Shown one piece after another: positions 13,875 through 26,040 of a stretch of DNA of 64,000 bases. The stretch's first letter is position 1. Every line of letters begins with the position of its first letter. The position numbers and the translations under genes are program-made. The notes beneath the pieces were generated by a model. The model made no database searches. It was not told where the DNA came from and saw only the letters and a list, made by a program, of their open reading frames with translations. Origin of the DNA: Metridium senile (Eukaryota > Cnidaria > Anthozoa > Actiniaria > Metridiidae); assembly GCA_949775045.1 (NCBI GenBank), contig OX459109.1:15546632-15610631 (forward strand), written 5' to 3'.

Positions 13875-14218
13875 TGTATATTTGTATAATGCATATTTGT
13901 ATAATGCATATTTGTATAATGTATATGTGGGTTGTGTGCAAAATATTAAACGTCGAGGTAGTGTGTGTGAGTGAGTCCCCTCGATTAGTAGGGCGCACTG
14001 TGTCCAGCTAGAAGATTGAGACGTTAAAAAAAGTTATTTCCATTAGGCAAATAAACATTATACAAATATACATTAGACAAATATACATTAGACAAATGTA
14101 AATTATACAAATAAACATTATACAAATATACATTTTACAAATATGCATTAGTCAAATATACATTAGTAATGTACGTATATTTGTATAATATATATTTGTC
14201 TAATGTATATTTCTCTAA
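13875..14218. repeat. Alternating inverted microsatellite blocks
   Basis: A forward block of TATTTGTATAATGCA units (13877-13927) is followed by a block of the reverse complement (ATTATACAAATA, ATTAGACAAATATAC; 14048-14165), then forward units again (14172-14218). The arms can pair into long imperfect hairpins. Confidence 0.85.
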
Positions 14219-15189
14219 TGTCATAATTAGCTCGTACAGCCACAAGTCATTTCAAGTAGCTCTGACGGCCGGCTCTGGCGATGGTCAATATTCCCGAAAG
14301 CCTGCCATTACAAAAACAACTTATCTTTTTAAACGCGGCAGTGGACACGATATCATTTAATTCACAATGAATCGTACCCACAAGAATACATTTGGTCTAA
14401 CGTGTACCCTGTAAACCAAAGGGTTTCTGGTACTTATGCCAAGTATAATGCAAGCTTAACTGAGCCAAAAACAGGCTCACGTGAGCTTTTATTGCAAGAC
14501 AAAATGTTACACTATAATATGAGTATAGACTGTGTATTTCTAGTAACGTTTTGGCTGTTGACGCTGATTGTTTCTGACTTACACATTATTGAATACTTCA
14601 GTGATTATAAAATAGGTCAACTGACTGAGAAATCTTAGCAATGTCATGCAATAATGCTATATTTTTGTCCCAAAAAAGTCTTTGTTCTACAACTTAAAAT
14701 AAGGTTAATGTTAGAAGTGATTTTAACAATTCCCAACACAAACAATGCTAAAAAAAACCGATAAAAAATAAAAAATATATAAACAAAACAATTAAAACAA
14801 AACAGAGTTAAGGAAAGGAAAATTGAATAAAGATAAAAAAAAATAAAGGTCATTTAATCATTAATCATTTGTTGACTTTGCATAGACAGCATTTATGACG
14901 GTTTCCAGTGGCGGCAGTATTACAAAACCTGCATATTCAAGGATACATCGTGTTTAAATACAAAGATGTAGAAGAGGTAGTACACAGGAAGTCGTCAATT
15001 TCGATGTATTTATTTAATCATTAGACTAAGTAACGCAGGTGGACAATACTGGTGTATAGCCCAAGGCATACTAGTAATATACCACACTGTAGGATAGGTA
15101 GAAATGTTATGACCTTTTCACTGTTTTACTCAAATACATAATTGTACGTTCACACACCAACACAATAAAAATACATCCTTAAATCAATA

Positions 15190-15475
15190 ACAAATTATAG
15201 TACGAGTTGACTAGGAACGTTGTAACCCTGGTAATTACTAGCTGGTATAGTCAATTTACCCGGGGGCCATGATAGGTGTCAAAACTAGACTTGTAAAAAT
15301 CAATAACAAAGAATAAAACTAAGAACCTTGTAGCCATGGTTATTGCTGACTGGTATACTCAATTTTCCACGGGGTGTAATGGCTGTTAACACGAAACCTG
15401 TAAAAATCAATAACAAAGAATCATAAGAGTTAACTAGAATCCTTGTAGCCCTGGTTATTGCTGACTGGTATTGAA
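15190..15475 (+). repeat. Three ~110-bp tandem units
   Basis: Each unit carries GTTGACTAGGAACGTTGTA-like, CCTGGTTATTGCTGACTGG and GACTTGTAAAAATCAATAAC-like words at roughly 110-bp spacing. A fragment recurs at 15752-15790 after the inverted-repeat element, implying that the element at 15478-15738 inserted into this array. Confidence 0.8.
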
Positions 15476-15477
15476 TA

Positions 15478-15738
15478 CAGTAAAACCCCGCGTATAAGAA
15501 CCTAAAATTTAAGAACCTGGCAGGCTGAAGTTTTCATTTTGAGGGGGGGGGGGGGGGGGGGGGGGTAAGCATTGACCTGTATGTAAATAAAATAGGAAGA
15601 AAGGTGTTGTAATGATGAAGTGAGTGATGCTAATAAATAGAACCTAGATAGCCTGATTTCAAGTTAAGCACCATTTATATAAGAACCTGTTCAGGCTGAC
15701 TTGGAAAAATCTAGGTTCTTATACGCAGGGTTTTACTG
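15478..15738. mobile_element. Short TIR element (pogo/mariner-like ends)
   Basis: The left end CAGTAAAACCCCGCGTATAA is mirrored by TATACGCAGGGTTTTACTG on the right, with further pairing of AAGAACCTGG/CAGGCTGA internally. CAGT-starting inverted repeats resemble Tc1/mariner-pogo termini. It is only 261 bp, contains a poly-G tract (15541-15566) and no coding capacity, so it is a nonautonomous (MITE-like) copy. It interrupts the surrounding ~110-bp repeat array. Confidence 0.75.
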
Positions 15739-16794
15739 TGTTATATTTACTCGATTTGTGATAGCTGTTAACTTGAGACTTGTAAAGAGCTAACGGTACA
15801 AACAAGCCCTTACTACTGATTTAAAATCGAAACGATATCTTGTAAAGGTTTGTTTAAAACAAGTGCATCTCGTAATAAGAACATCCCCTTGAGAGTACTT
15901 ATCAACGTTTTATCAATTCAACATGAATGTCACACACAAACAACTACTACTGCAAATCCTCGAGTTATTTTATTGTAGAGTATAGTTAGTTTAAGGGCAG
16001 TGATTTTGCAAGGGATAAAAGCCTCACTCTATCCACCAATTATCTATTGACAGCATTGAAAAACCTTTGTTGGTCGCTACATTGTTTGAAAAATACTTAA
16101 CGAATGGGCTGAATTAGAAAAAAGAGGATCCATCATTTTCACCTTCTCAGTTTAGCCTATAAGTTCTAAAGCAAACAGTAGTCTTGATTTGTTTATCAGT
16201 AAATCAACTTAAACGACGTTATCGCAAAGTTTTCAGTCTATTTAGAATCAAATACACTAGGCCCCCGGGGGAGGGGGAGAGAAACATAGCTAGTAAAAGT
16301 ATAGGGTATGTTGGTCGGAAAACACCCATAAAAGATAACGGAAGTCCTTTAAAAAGGCGTGACAGGGACAATTATATACCCCTAAGAGATAACACAAAAA
16401 ACGGAAAACGAGAAAAGAGCGAAAAACGCTGGAATTTTCCCTTATTAGCTATCACGTGACTACCCGTACGATAAGATGTCCAACCATTATGCAAATAGCT
16501 GTAAAAATGAATCACTGTATGTGCAGGTCAATCACCAAGGTATCATATATAGTGTTGGCTCGTTTTTTTATTTCAGTAGAAATTTTCTTTAGAATAGTTT
16601 TAGCAATCTGATTTGATGCATTGTATAGCTTAAATTATAGATCGTCTCTTGGTAAAAGAATATTACTGACGTTGTATTCGTGAAATATTTTAGAAATCGT
16701 TTATTGCTCGTTGAACAACTCACAAACAACTCTAACTACAAAAGGTTTATCATACTACACATCAGTCAAACTTCTTGCGGTGACATAGTTGTTT

Positions 16795-16985
16795 TGAATG
16801 GGGTTAACTGTTAACTGAGAAACGGCTAAAAAATTAACTGTTAACTGAGAATTCCGTGTCTTTTTAGGATAACTGTTAGCTGATATTTCTTTGTTTTTAA
16901 TTAATAAATTTGAAAATAAATATTTCTTTGTTTTTAACTGATAACTGAGAAAATTGCTAAAATGTAGCTGTTAACTGATATTGGG
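16795..16985. repeat. Short degenerate repeats of TTAACTGTTAACTGAGAA
   Basis: Several copies of AACTGTTAACTGAGAA and AACTGTTAGCTGATA-like words occur at irregular 35-60 bp spacing. There is no coding or structural correlate that I can see. Confidence 0.6.
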
Positions 16986-17861
16986 ACCCCCTCCCCCATT
17001 CAGACCCTGTTGTTTGTGATTGTTCAACGAACAATAAAAGATCTCTAGAATATTTCTGGGTGCTCACGGTTTTTTGATTCGCACAGTAAAATCATGGAAA
17101 TAAATACAGTCGTAAATTAAAAACGTCCATGTTTAGAATAATATTTACTTACTAAAGGTTTTATTGTTAACAAATTGGTTGTATTTCTAAAAGCTATCCG
17201 TTTTGGTTAGAAATGTCCGCATTTATATTAATCAGTATTTGGTTTATTATCAATTGAAGTAAAACCCGAGAATTATAAGGATGGTAGAAAAATGCATATT
17301 TGTATATTGTTTTTATATTGTATTTTTTTTTACAAACATTCAAGGTTATTTCGGTCATAAAGAATTATATATCCTTTGTTTCTCTACCAACAGCTAATAA
17401 TTAATACCGGAAGAGGTTTTCATTGTTATTGTGTAAAACAGGTCACTCTTTTCTTACTGGTTTAGTTTATTATTAACCTTTGAATAGACAGAAAGACAAA
17501 CAAGTCCATTTGTGGAAAGAAAAACGGGAAAACTTTATGCCAAAAACACGTGCATCTACTAGGCAAGAAACTGCTAATTGACAAATTGTTCCTCACATAG
17601 CAATCAAATTAGACTCATTTGGAAATCATTATTTTATGCCTTATTAGGGAAACGTTATTTTGTATTAATTTTGAAAATTTGTTTCATTATATGATTAAAG
17701 TTCTGATCTATTTCAAAGCATTTGCTGTAGTGAAAATTCAGCCAATTAAAAGAAAGCCTTGTTTTACTCAGTAGTCAGAAATAAACTTGATACTGAAATG
17801 ATTTCATGCAGTTCCTCTAGGAAGATATTGCGCCAAGGAAAATATTAAGCTAATAAATATA

Positions 17862-18145
17862 AGTTCACTGACGTTTCGAGCTTTAGCCCTTCGTCGGAGT
17901 TCCCTTTTACTCCGACGAAGGGCTAAAGCTCGAAACGTCAGTAAAGTTAATTAAGTCAACATTTTTACGGTGTTACAAATTTTATTATATTACCTATCGT
18001 TTATATCAAACACCGACTCAGCCTATACTAGTTTACTCACTAGTTTCTATTTCTATTTTTTACGGTGTTACAAATTTCATTCTATTACCTATCGTTTATA
18101 TTAAACACCGACGCAGCCTATACTAGTTTACTCGCTAGTTTCCAT
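17862..18145. repeat. Hairpin-core element, copy 2 (two cores back to back plus two units)
   Basis: A core reading GACGTTTCGAGCTTTAGCCC…CGGAGT is followed after an 8-base spacer by its perfect reverse complement (ACTCCGACGAAGGGCTAAAG…CGTCAGTAAAG), a stem of over 30 bp. Two inverted minisatellite units (ACGGTGTTACAAATTTCATT…CAAACACCGAC…CTAGTTTACTCGCTAGTTTC) follow to the right. This faces the six-unit array at 18795-19421, 650 bp away, in opposite orientation. Confidence 0.9.
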
Positions 18146-18794
18146 TTACTTAGTATAAGAACACTTTTAGCAAAACCTGCAACTTCTCACTCAATTTAAC
18201 TCGATTCGTCTTTCAAACTGCTTTCTCGTGGAGGAAAAAAACACGTGAAATTTGCAAAGATTTAAAATGTAGTTGAAATTCATATATTCATTCAATAATT
18301 GATGCGTCTATTTGTCTATATATCCGTTCATTTGCTCGCCCACTCATTTATTTATTTTTAAATTTTGTTATCCTGTTTTTGTATGTGAAGTGGCATTTTT
18401 CCAGTCTGAATGTGGCACTTAAATTTAACTCTATTACAGATACAGCCATTTGTGTTTTTGAGCCATATAATCAGTGAACGATAAAAACTTTACTACATAA
18501 AATAAAGAGTGATGTGTAAGATATAGGAAAGGTTTATATTTTGCGGTGTTTTCCGTTTATAGAATATCTGCTCACTTGACGGTAGTTAATTATTAACACT
18601 GTTCGTCAATTTGGTACAAATAACAACCCTCATATCTACGAACATGGTGATATTTTGACTTCGCTCAGTTCTCAGCCAAAAACACAATGCAAAACCTGCC
18701 ATTTCCCTCTTGAGAGTGTGACGCATCCGCAGTTGGCATGGTAACAATGACGTCATCAAGGATATTTTCGAAGGTATTTTAACTAACAGTATTA

Positions 18795-19421
18795 TAGATG
18801 GAAACTAGCGAGTAAACTAGTATAGGCTGCGTCGGTGTTTGATATAAACGATATATAGGTAATATAATGAAATTTGTAACACCGTAAAAAATAGAAATGG
18901 AAACTAGCGAGTAAACTAGTATAGGCTGCGTCGGTGTTTGATATAAACCATAGGTAATATAATGAAATTTGTAACACCGTAAAAAATAGAAATGGAAACT
19001 AGCGAGTAAACTAGTATAGGCTGCGTCGGTGTTTGATATAAACCATAGGTAATATAATGAAATTTGTAACACCGTAAAAAATAGAAATAGAAACTAGCGA
19101 GTAAACTAGTATAGGCTGCGTCGGTGTTTGATATAAATGATAGGTAATAAAAGGAAATTTGTAACACCGTTAAAAAAATAGAAATAGAAACTAGCGAGTA
19201 AACTAGTATAGGCTGTGTCGGTGTTTGATATAAACGATAGGTAATAGAATGAAATTTGTAACACCGTAAAAAATAGAAATGGAAACTAGCGAGTAAACTA
19301 GTATAGGCTGCGTTGGTGTTTGATATAAACGATAGCTAGGTAATAGAATGAAATTTGTAACACCGTAAAAAATGTTGACTTAACTTTACTGACGTTTCGA
19401 GCTTTAGCCCTTCGTGGGAGT
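18795..19421. repeat. Hairpin-core element, copy 3 (six units plus core)
   Basis: Six units of about 90-95 bp each contain GGAAACTAGCGAGTAAACTA, GTATAGGCTGCGTCGGTG, TTTGATATAAACGATAGG and TTTGTAACACCGTAAAAAAT. The last unit leads into TGTTGACTTAACTTTACTGA and the core, ending GTGGGAGT. Units differ by a few substitutions and small indels (for example a GCTA insertion in the last), consistent with unequal exchange. Open frames across it are repeat artefacts. Confidence 0.93.
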
Positions 19422-19658
19422 GAGAGGACAGTATTATAGCTTCGTGAACAGGTGTTTTTCATAGTATAAAATATTGTCTAATCTATTGCGTAATAAGAAT
19501 CATATAACTAGTGCTTTAGATAATGCACTGCAAGTAGAGCTAGAGTTTAGGGTCAATCTTGTCTGTAACAATAGATTTAGTATTTTCCTTGTTTGTAATG
19601 ACGTCACTTCCTTTATGAAACCTGCCTATATGTTATTGTTAACAAACCTGGATAGAAC

Positions 19659-19776
19659 AAGGCCTAGTTCAAACGTCGTATCTCGTATGTGCTTAATCTA
19701 ATGCATGTAGATGAATTAAATGAATAGCTTTTGCTATTTGCACATGTGAGATGCGACGTTTGAAGTATAGGCCTTA
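19659..19776. mobile_element. MITE-like inverted repeat, 118 bp
   Basis: The left arm AAGGCCTAGTTCAAACGTCG TATCTC is mirrored by GAGATGCGACGTTTGAA…TAGGCCTT on the right. Arms are about 30 bp and nearly perfect, leaving a ~45-bp centre. There is no coding sequence. Confidence 0.8.
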
Positions 19777-20169
19777 GTAGAATATTTCAAAAATCCACGG
19801 CGTGTACAGTGTATTGAATTTGGATTGGGTTTCCTGTGGTGTATTAAACAAGAGGAAGATTGGATTCGGGTTAAGTTCCCAGCTCCCCTCTTAAACTAGT
19901 TCATACCACTGAAAAGGGTCTGGGTACGAGAATGACTCAGTGAATGACTCCCTAATCTTAATCTGCAAAGAGTCCATTTACGGTCAAAGAAAATGTCATT
20001 TTATTTGCAATGGTATATACATACTATTATTAAAACAATTAATCCGATAGTTATAATAAAATGTCAATATTTACATAATCAATTTAGTAATTTGTTATCA
20101 AAATACAAACTTTGTTTGTAAGTAATCTCTCATTAAATAAGGAAATATCAAATACAGTACGCATACGTG

Positions 20170-23100
20170 TTATGTAGCTACCGCTGACATTGAAAACAGA
20201 TTGACTTCAGACACTGAAAAAGAAACGGAAAATTTTTAATTAATAAAACAGAGAAAGATAGAAGACATTTTGGAAATGGCACACTTTTCTAAAACAGACG
20301 AACAAACAATGGGACAAACAAACAAACAAACAAACATACAGACAAACAAACAAACATACAGACAAACAAACAAACAAACAAACAAACAAACAACCAATTA
20401 CACAACAAACAAATAAACAGATAGATAGGCAATTACATGAGCAAACATACAGACTGACAAACATACAGACAAACAAACAACTGAACGAACAGACAAACAA
20501 ACAGACAAACAAACATACAGACAAAAAAAAAAAATCAAACAAACAGACAAACATGCTAACAATCAAACAGACAGACACACAAACAGTAAAACAAACAAAC
20601 AAAGTAACAGATATACAAACAATTAAACAAACAAACAATGAGACAGACAGACAAACAAACAATTAAACAAACAAATTAACATGCCAACAATCAAACAGAC
20701 AGACAATCAGACAAACAAAAACAAAAAAAACAAAAAAAACACACAAAATCCAAAATCTATAAAACTTACTGTGTCTGATAGTGACAAACGTCTTGTTGTT
20801 AAAGAGATTTCCCTGACTAAGGTCGTTAAAAGGAACGAGTTTGTTTATCATCCCATAAGACTTTCTTAACGGTATGGTTGCTATGGTGATTGGTAGATCT
20901 ACCTCTAGATCCAGACCAGTATCGTGTGTTTGTACACGTGACACAATTACCTGTCAAACAAACAAATCATTTAAATACAACCCATATTTGATCTGATCCA
21001 ACCCGTACGACCATCGATGTACTAGTTCGATTGTTGTGTCATGTCGTTCGTCGATTATCGCATCACATGTCTTAACTATCGCAAGTTATCGATACACATG
21101 TTCATAGTTAAAATGGTCTTTTCGAGTGTCGTGTCATGTCTTCAGCTGTCGCACGCTGTCGGTACTTGTCGTTCTGTTCAGTTAGTGTCGATCAATTAAA
21201 TCATGTCCTCAGCCGTCGCAGGTTGTCGGTGCATGTCGTTCAGTTCAATTAGTGTCGATCAGTTAAGTCATATCCTCAGCTATCGCAAGTTATCGGTACA
21301 TGTCGTTCAGTTCAGTTAGTGTCGAATGTTCTCAACTGTCGCTCGTTGTCGATTTATATCGTTCAAAAGAGTTCTTGTCTTCGATAGGATGCATGTATCA
21401 CATTGTCGGTACAGAACACTCAGTTAGTTTGATTTGTCGTGTCCTGTCGTCAGCTGTCGAACGCTATCGATACATGCAGGTTCTTTTTCCATCTATTTTA
21501 CCTTCAACTGATATGAAATCGATACAATCCCACAATTCCTCATACTCGGGACTACATCCGGGACTTCAAGTTCGTCGATTTTCCTTGACAAGGCAGACCG
21601 CTGTAGTAGTTTGAGCCGTTTCCCTTCTGTTCGGTATTTACACTGTGATTTATAGGTGATTGCCTGTACAAGGTTAATAATAGTCTGATATTTCTCTGTT
21701 AATGGCAGGTTCTTTATCTCTGTAGTGAGGACAATCTTCTCGCCTGGACAGTAAGCGCTACGATCTGTTCGTACAAGAAGCTGCAACGGTGCCGCAGTCC
21801 CATTACGAAGACAGTTGAGCGATTTCTGAGCTTCGCCAAACACCGGCATCTATAGAACAGATTAAAGGCATTAGAAAGTGCAAAAGTATACTCGACCTTT
21901 TGTCACAAGAAATGCGGTTAATCAAACAATAATAATAATATCAACTTTACAGAATACTTTTAGAAACTATTTTTCAAAATTATCAATGCAAAGGGACAAA
22001 CCGACATTACATGCAGTTAAGCCTTGAAAAGCTACTGTACACTCTGGAGCTTAGTTTAAACATTGGAAAAAAACCTTGAGCTTAATTCAAACACTGGAAA
22101 GCTTCAATAAAGAACAAAACTAAAAGAAGGGTGTCGGTTCTCTTGGTCAGCGGTAACCAACACTAGCACACGACCAGTAATCACGTGACCTTACCAGCAT
22201 TCTAGGACAATTGACGTCAATCAAGTCAATGACGTGAATGGTTTCCTTGGTGATCTCGTCGAATCTCCATGGTCTGTCGATACGGGCCCTAAGGTAGTAT
22301 CGCACATAGCCCTGTTTGCTCTCAAAGGATGACGGGAGACTAAATGGCGGGATTTTGAAGGAGAATTCTAGGACGTGTCGACCTGGGTCGAGGACACTGT
22401 GCGTACCTTTGTTTTGATGACCTGTAAAATAGACATAGATTAGATATATAGGTGGACGTACAGTGACGTATTGGTTTTGCCAACCAACCATTGTTATTAG
22501 AACAAAGGAAATTCACAAATCTATTGTTAAAATGGTTGGCACTTAAGCATTACAATACCAACACTTGTAAACACTACGCTCACCTATAGATGATCAGTAA
22601 TAATAAATGTCAATAATATTTGATATATTCCTAATAGCCTTATACTTGGATATAACAGTTTCAAGGGTGCAATATCTACAAGTATACACCTCTCGCTATT
22701 TCTGATAGGCTGTTATTGGTTTTATCCAAGCCCATTATGGCAGAATATTGAAGAACAAAATCAATATTGGTGTTTTATTATATCGAACATACTGAATTTT
22801 TTCAAAATATCTCGAGTAAACAATTCAAATGTTGCAGTCCTATTGCTGTCCAATATCGCAAAATAATGGATCGCCACGTGACTTAAATACGGAAATATGA
22901 TAAAATATGATAGTATTTACTAGCTTGTCGAAACGTGCAGTGAGACCTGTGTGGGGTCCCTGTGTGGTGCCATTTGTTTTTGGTTCTGGTTAACTTATTA
23001 CGTCATCCAAACCACATGTTGGTTAGTTGTCATAGTAACCATCTCTTAATAACATATAGTAACTTGTTTATTTATTAGTAGTTATTTTATATTGTATATT

Positions 23101-24920
23101 TTGATTCTTTTTTCGGTGATACTGATAGTTGATGAAAACTGAGGAATTATATCAAACGACCGCGCATTTCAACTTGGTTGTTATGAGTATTGAACATTTT
23201 GATATATAACTGATACGTAGGATGAAAGAACTTTTGTTGCGGATAGAAACAGCTTAATTATATATCGTAATTGTTCAAAGTTATACTCGATCATTGGCAA
23301 TAAAACACTTAAATGTTATAGAGCGAAAACACTAGAACCATGAAACAAAATCAAATTGTTAGTGTGTAATATATAGTTTTTATTTAGCGACTATTAGTTA
23401 CTATAAAAGACAAGTAAAGTTGTAATGAGGTATTGTTTCCTTTTATATTTGATGTTTCTGGTTGAGTGATACTGACTAAATAGTCACTAACTAGACCCCG
23501 TCTACACGGATCCGGATACTTTTGAAACCGCATATTTTTTTATGCGAATCGGCCTATCGTCCACACGAATCCATTGAATCCGGTCACCGAAACCGCATAA
23601 TTTTACTTGAATCCTCCGGATACGCGGATTAACAGGATTCGTGTGGACGCAAATATTTCTATGCGGTTTCAGCCGGATCGGATTCGTGTAGACGAGGCCT
23701 TAGTTAGTACGTAACTATATTTTGTTTTTATTTCATGGTTCTAGTGTTTTCGCTGTACTAAGTAGTATTCAACTAAGTCGAATTTTGAAGTTCGAGAGCA
23801 TTTGGGCATGCAGAGATTCGGGCTTCAACACATATAAATTGCGACGTCTAAAAACTTGATTACTGAGTCATCTAAATTAGCATGCTATTATCAACACTTG
23901 TTTACAATATTTAGAATACTGGGCAGGAAAAAGGTTCATAAAAATCAGTATAAAAAAATCTCGGAAAGAATTTCAATTAACGATTCCCTTCCATAAAACT
24001 GTTGCCTCAGGGGAAGAATTGATATTAAATCGATCTTAAATTGCTATAAGTGACAAATCACTGATTAAGAATGTTATCAAGAAGTGTAATAAGTATTGAT
24101 TGGCTGTAGGAAGATTCATGGGTGGATATTTTACACTGTTTTGACTTTGTCTGAGAATTTGTTTTTTTCTTAATCTCGCTGGATTACAAAGACGAAAGCA
24201 ATCTTTCTGTGCAAGGTGTATGCGAATTTGACAGTAAAAAAGTACATCAATTAAACGTTTGACAATGCAGTTTCTATTTCCTTAGACACTAAAAGGGTCA
24301 GAATTGTACATTAAGTAGCATAGTGTATCGTAGGTTTTCAGATTACTACATGGTGGCCTACTACATGGTGTTTTCTCTTTAAGATTAATAAAGGCTTTAG
24401 CAACCAAAAAAATGCCTGTTAAGGGTACAATTATGCTAAACTATCATGTAACACATTAATTGTAGCTTTGCGGCAATACGCGCAAATATGCTATTTATCA
24501 GATTTGTATTTTTTAGCAAAAAATAAGTCAGATTTAAGACATTCGATCATTAGTTGGTTGACATTTTTGAAAATGACAACAACAAAAAACAACCCAAGGA
24601 GACATTTTTAAAACACATCACAAAGTGGGCTTTGCTGGATACATTCTATCATTATTTAAGGAACAGTTTCTCATGTACTTACCACTAGCTAACAATGAAC
24701 TCTTCTTGTGAAAATAAATCTCTTCGTCTTTGTGTGTTGTGGTGTAGTTTTCCATTTCATCCCAGTTCGTTCTCGCTTCGCCAACAAACTCGATTCTAAC
24801 GCTTCGAAACTTGAGTGTTTCTTTTAACTCAATAACACATTCTCCCGACACAACTTCGCCAGGATGGTAGATTCTACCTTTGCGATAAGTAATGATAGCA
24901 AAAGCTAGGCGTTTACCCAT
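20170..24920 (-). CDS. Alpha-arrestin (arrestin domain-containing protein), 5 exons, 345 aa
   Basis: Exons on the minus strand are 24920-24683, 22421-22195, 21849-21502, 20950-20770 and 20213-20170; phases join exactly and GT-AG borders are clean. Start MGKRLAFAIITYRKGR is typical of an arrestin N domain, with HPGEVVSG near residue 20 and SFKIPPFSLPSSFES in exon 2. The C domain begins near residue 156 (PVFGEAQKSL), includes the CPGEKIVLTTEI strand and ends with VDLPITIATIPLR near residue 300. Alpha-arrestins are cytoplasmic adaptors that bring membrane cargo to HECT ubiquitin ligases or endosomes, usually through C-terminal PPxY motifs. This protein stops about 45 residues after the C domain and has no PPxY, as modelled. 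The last 13-codon exon is the least certain part; an alternative 3' exon could add a tail. A possible AATAAA lies near 20000. Confidence 0.88.
20265..20745. repeat. CAAA/CAGA microsatellite in arrestin intron 4
   Basis: About 480 bp of (ACAA)n with interspersed ACAGACAA and ACATACAG fill most of the last intron of the arrestin gene. Read on the minus strand it gives a long cysteine/valine-rich frame, an artefact of GTTT/GTCT repeats. It begins only some 25 bp after the exon 4 donor. Confidence 0.9.
21030..21480. repeat. Degenerate ~75-bp repeat in arrestin intron 3
   Basis: Words such as CATGTCGTTCAGTTCAGTTA, GTGTCGATCAGTTAA, TCATGTCCTCAGC and GTCGCAGGTTGTCGGTAC recur at irregular 70-90 bp spacing. 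The repeat fills the intron between arrestin exons 3 and 4 almost completely. Confidence 0.8.
23321..23755. mobile_element. Nested TIR elements in arrestin intron 1
   Basis: Outer arms GCGAAAACACTAGAACCATG (23322) and CATGGTTCTAGTGTTTTCGC (to 23753) are exact inverted repeats. Inside them an element at about 23492-23702 has its own arms (CCCCGTCTACACGGATCCGG and CGGATCGGATTCGTGTAGAC GAGG) plus internal copies of AACCGCATA. The layout is one nonautonomous DNA transposon carrying another, within intron 1 (22422-24682). Confidence 0.8.
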
Positions 24921-25687
24921 TGTACAAAAACTACAGTACTCAACGATATACCGACTGTTGTACAATATGGTTGCTTAACAATATACAACTACAACCGTGA
25001 AGACTGCAGAGTTGTTCAGTTCACCATAAGATTCTTGACTATCAGAACTTTGGAAATTCTTTCTTTCAATTCGCACAAACTGTAGGAATGCTAGTGAGTT
25101 GTTTACGAGCAAAAAATCTCCAAGACAGCACACCCTTGATGCCAAGCCAAACCTCACTGCAACAGCCCGCTAATTCAAGTCAAACTTCTCAGTACAAAAT
25201 TGACAACAAACTTGAATTATTTCTGGCCGAGTTCAATAAAAACGCTACTTAAAATGGACAGCGTCAAATTGTAGAATAACCAAACGTAAATAACGCTTTC
25301 ACTAGTAGACGCTTCAATTGCTTCATTTATAATTGACGGTGTTTGGGACGGTATTAGCCAATCACCAAGCTACTTTGTAAGACTGCAGGGAATATGCCAC
25401 CGCGGGAAATAGAATCGAAACAAGTCGAGTCCAAACATTTGCTCTTCAAAAAGCTTGGTTTAAAAATAGATGGAATTTCATGATATAGAAATTTTAACAT
25501 TTGTAAAATTCAAAATATTGTTTTAAAAAAGAGATTTCTTTCTATTTCTTTATAAACAAAAAACTTGAGCAAGGAATGAGAAATCAAATCATGTTTTTTT
25601 CACTGCTAAATGAGCATTTGTCGTTATAGTTTATCAATATTTAGTATTTATCAGTATTAGTATATCATGAATCACTATCTCTTGGTT

Positions 25688-26040
25688 TGTGACTAATATT
25701 TTGTTATTATGACTCACAGAACAGTTTACGGGACTGATGTAACGAAGCCTACAGGTGGTACCGATGACTTCACGAAAACGTCACGATGATTCATCGACAG
25801 TTCGGAAAATAGTCGGAGATTTACGAGCTAAAACTTTCAATACCTTTACCGAATTCGAATGACTGACTAATATTTTGTTATTACGACTCACACAACCTTT
25901 ACGAGACTGATGTAACGAGGTACCGATGACTTCACGAAAACATCACGATCATTCATCGGCAGTTCGGGAAATAGTCGGAGAAATTTAGAAGCTAAAACTT
26001 TCAACAGATCATTACCGAATTCGCATGACTGACCACGAAA
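25688..26040. repeat. Tandem duplication of ~175 bp upstream of arrestin gene
   Basis: The block with GACTAATATTTTGTTATTA, GGTACCGATGACTTCACGAA, AGTTCGG..AATAGTCGGAGA and AGCTAAAACTTTCAA appears twice in tandem (from about 25689 and 25866). It lies 0.8-1.1 kb upstream of the arrestin start codon and 0.6 kb downstream of RSL24D1. Copies differ by small indels. Confidence 0.85.

Noticed and set aside
18779..19167. Three overlapping minus-strand frames of 61-97 codons with repeated peptide phrases
   Set aside because: They are translations of the ~95-bp minisatellite units; identical phrases appear in several frames.
20240..20662. 140-codon minus-strand cysteine/valine-rich frame
   Set aside because: Produced by GTTT/GTCT simple repeats in arrestin intron 4; no start context or domain.
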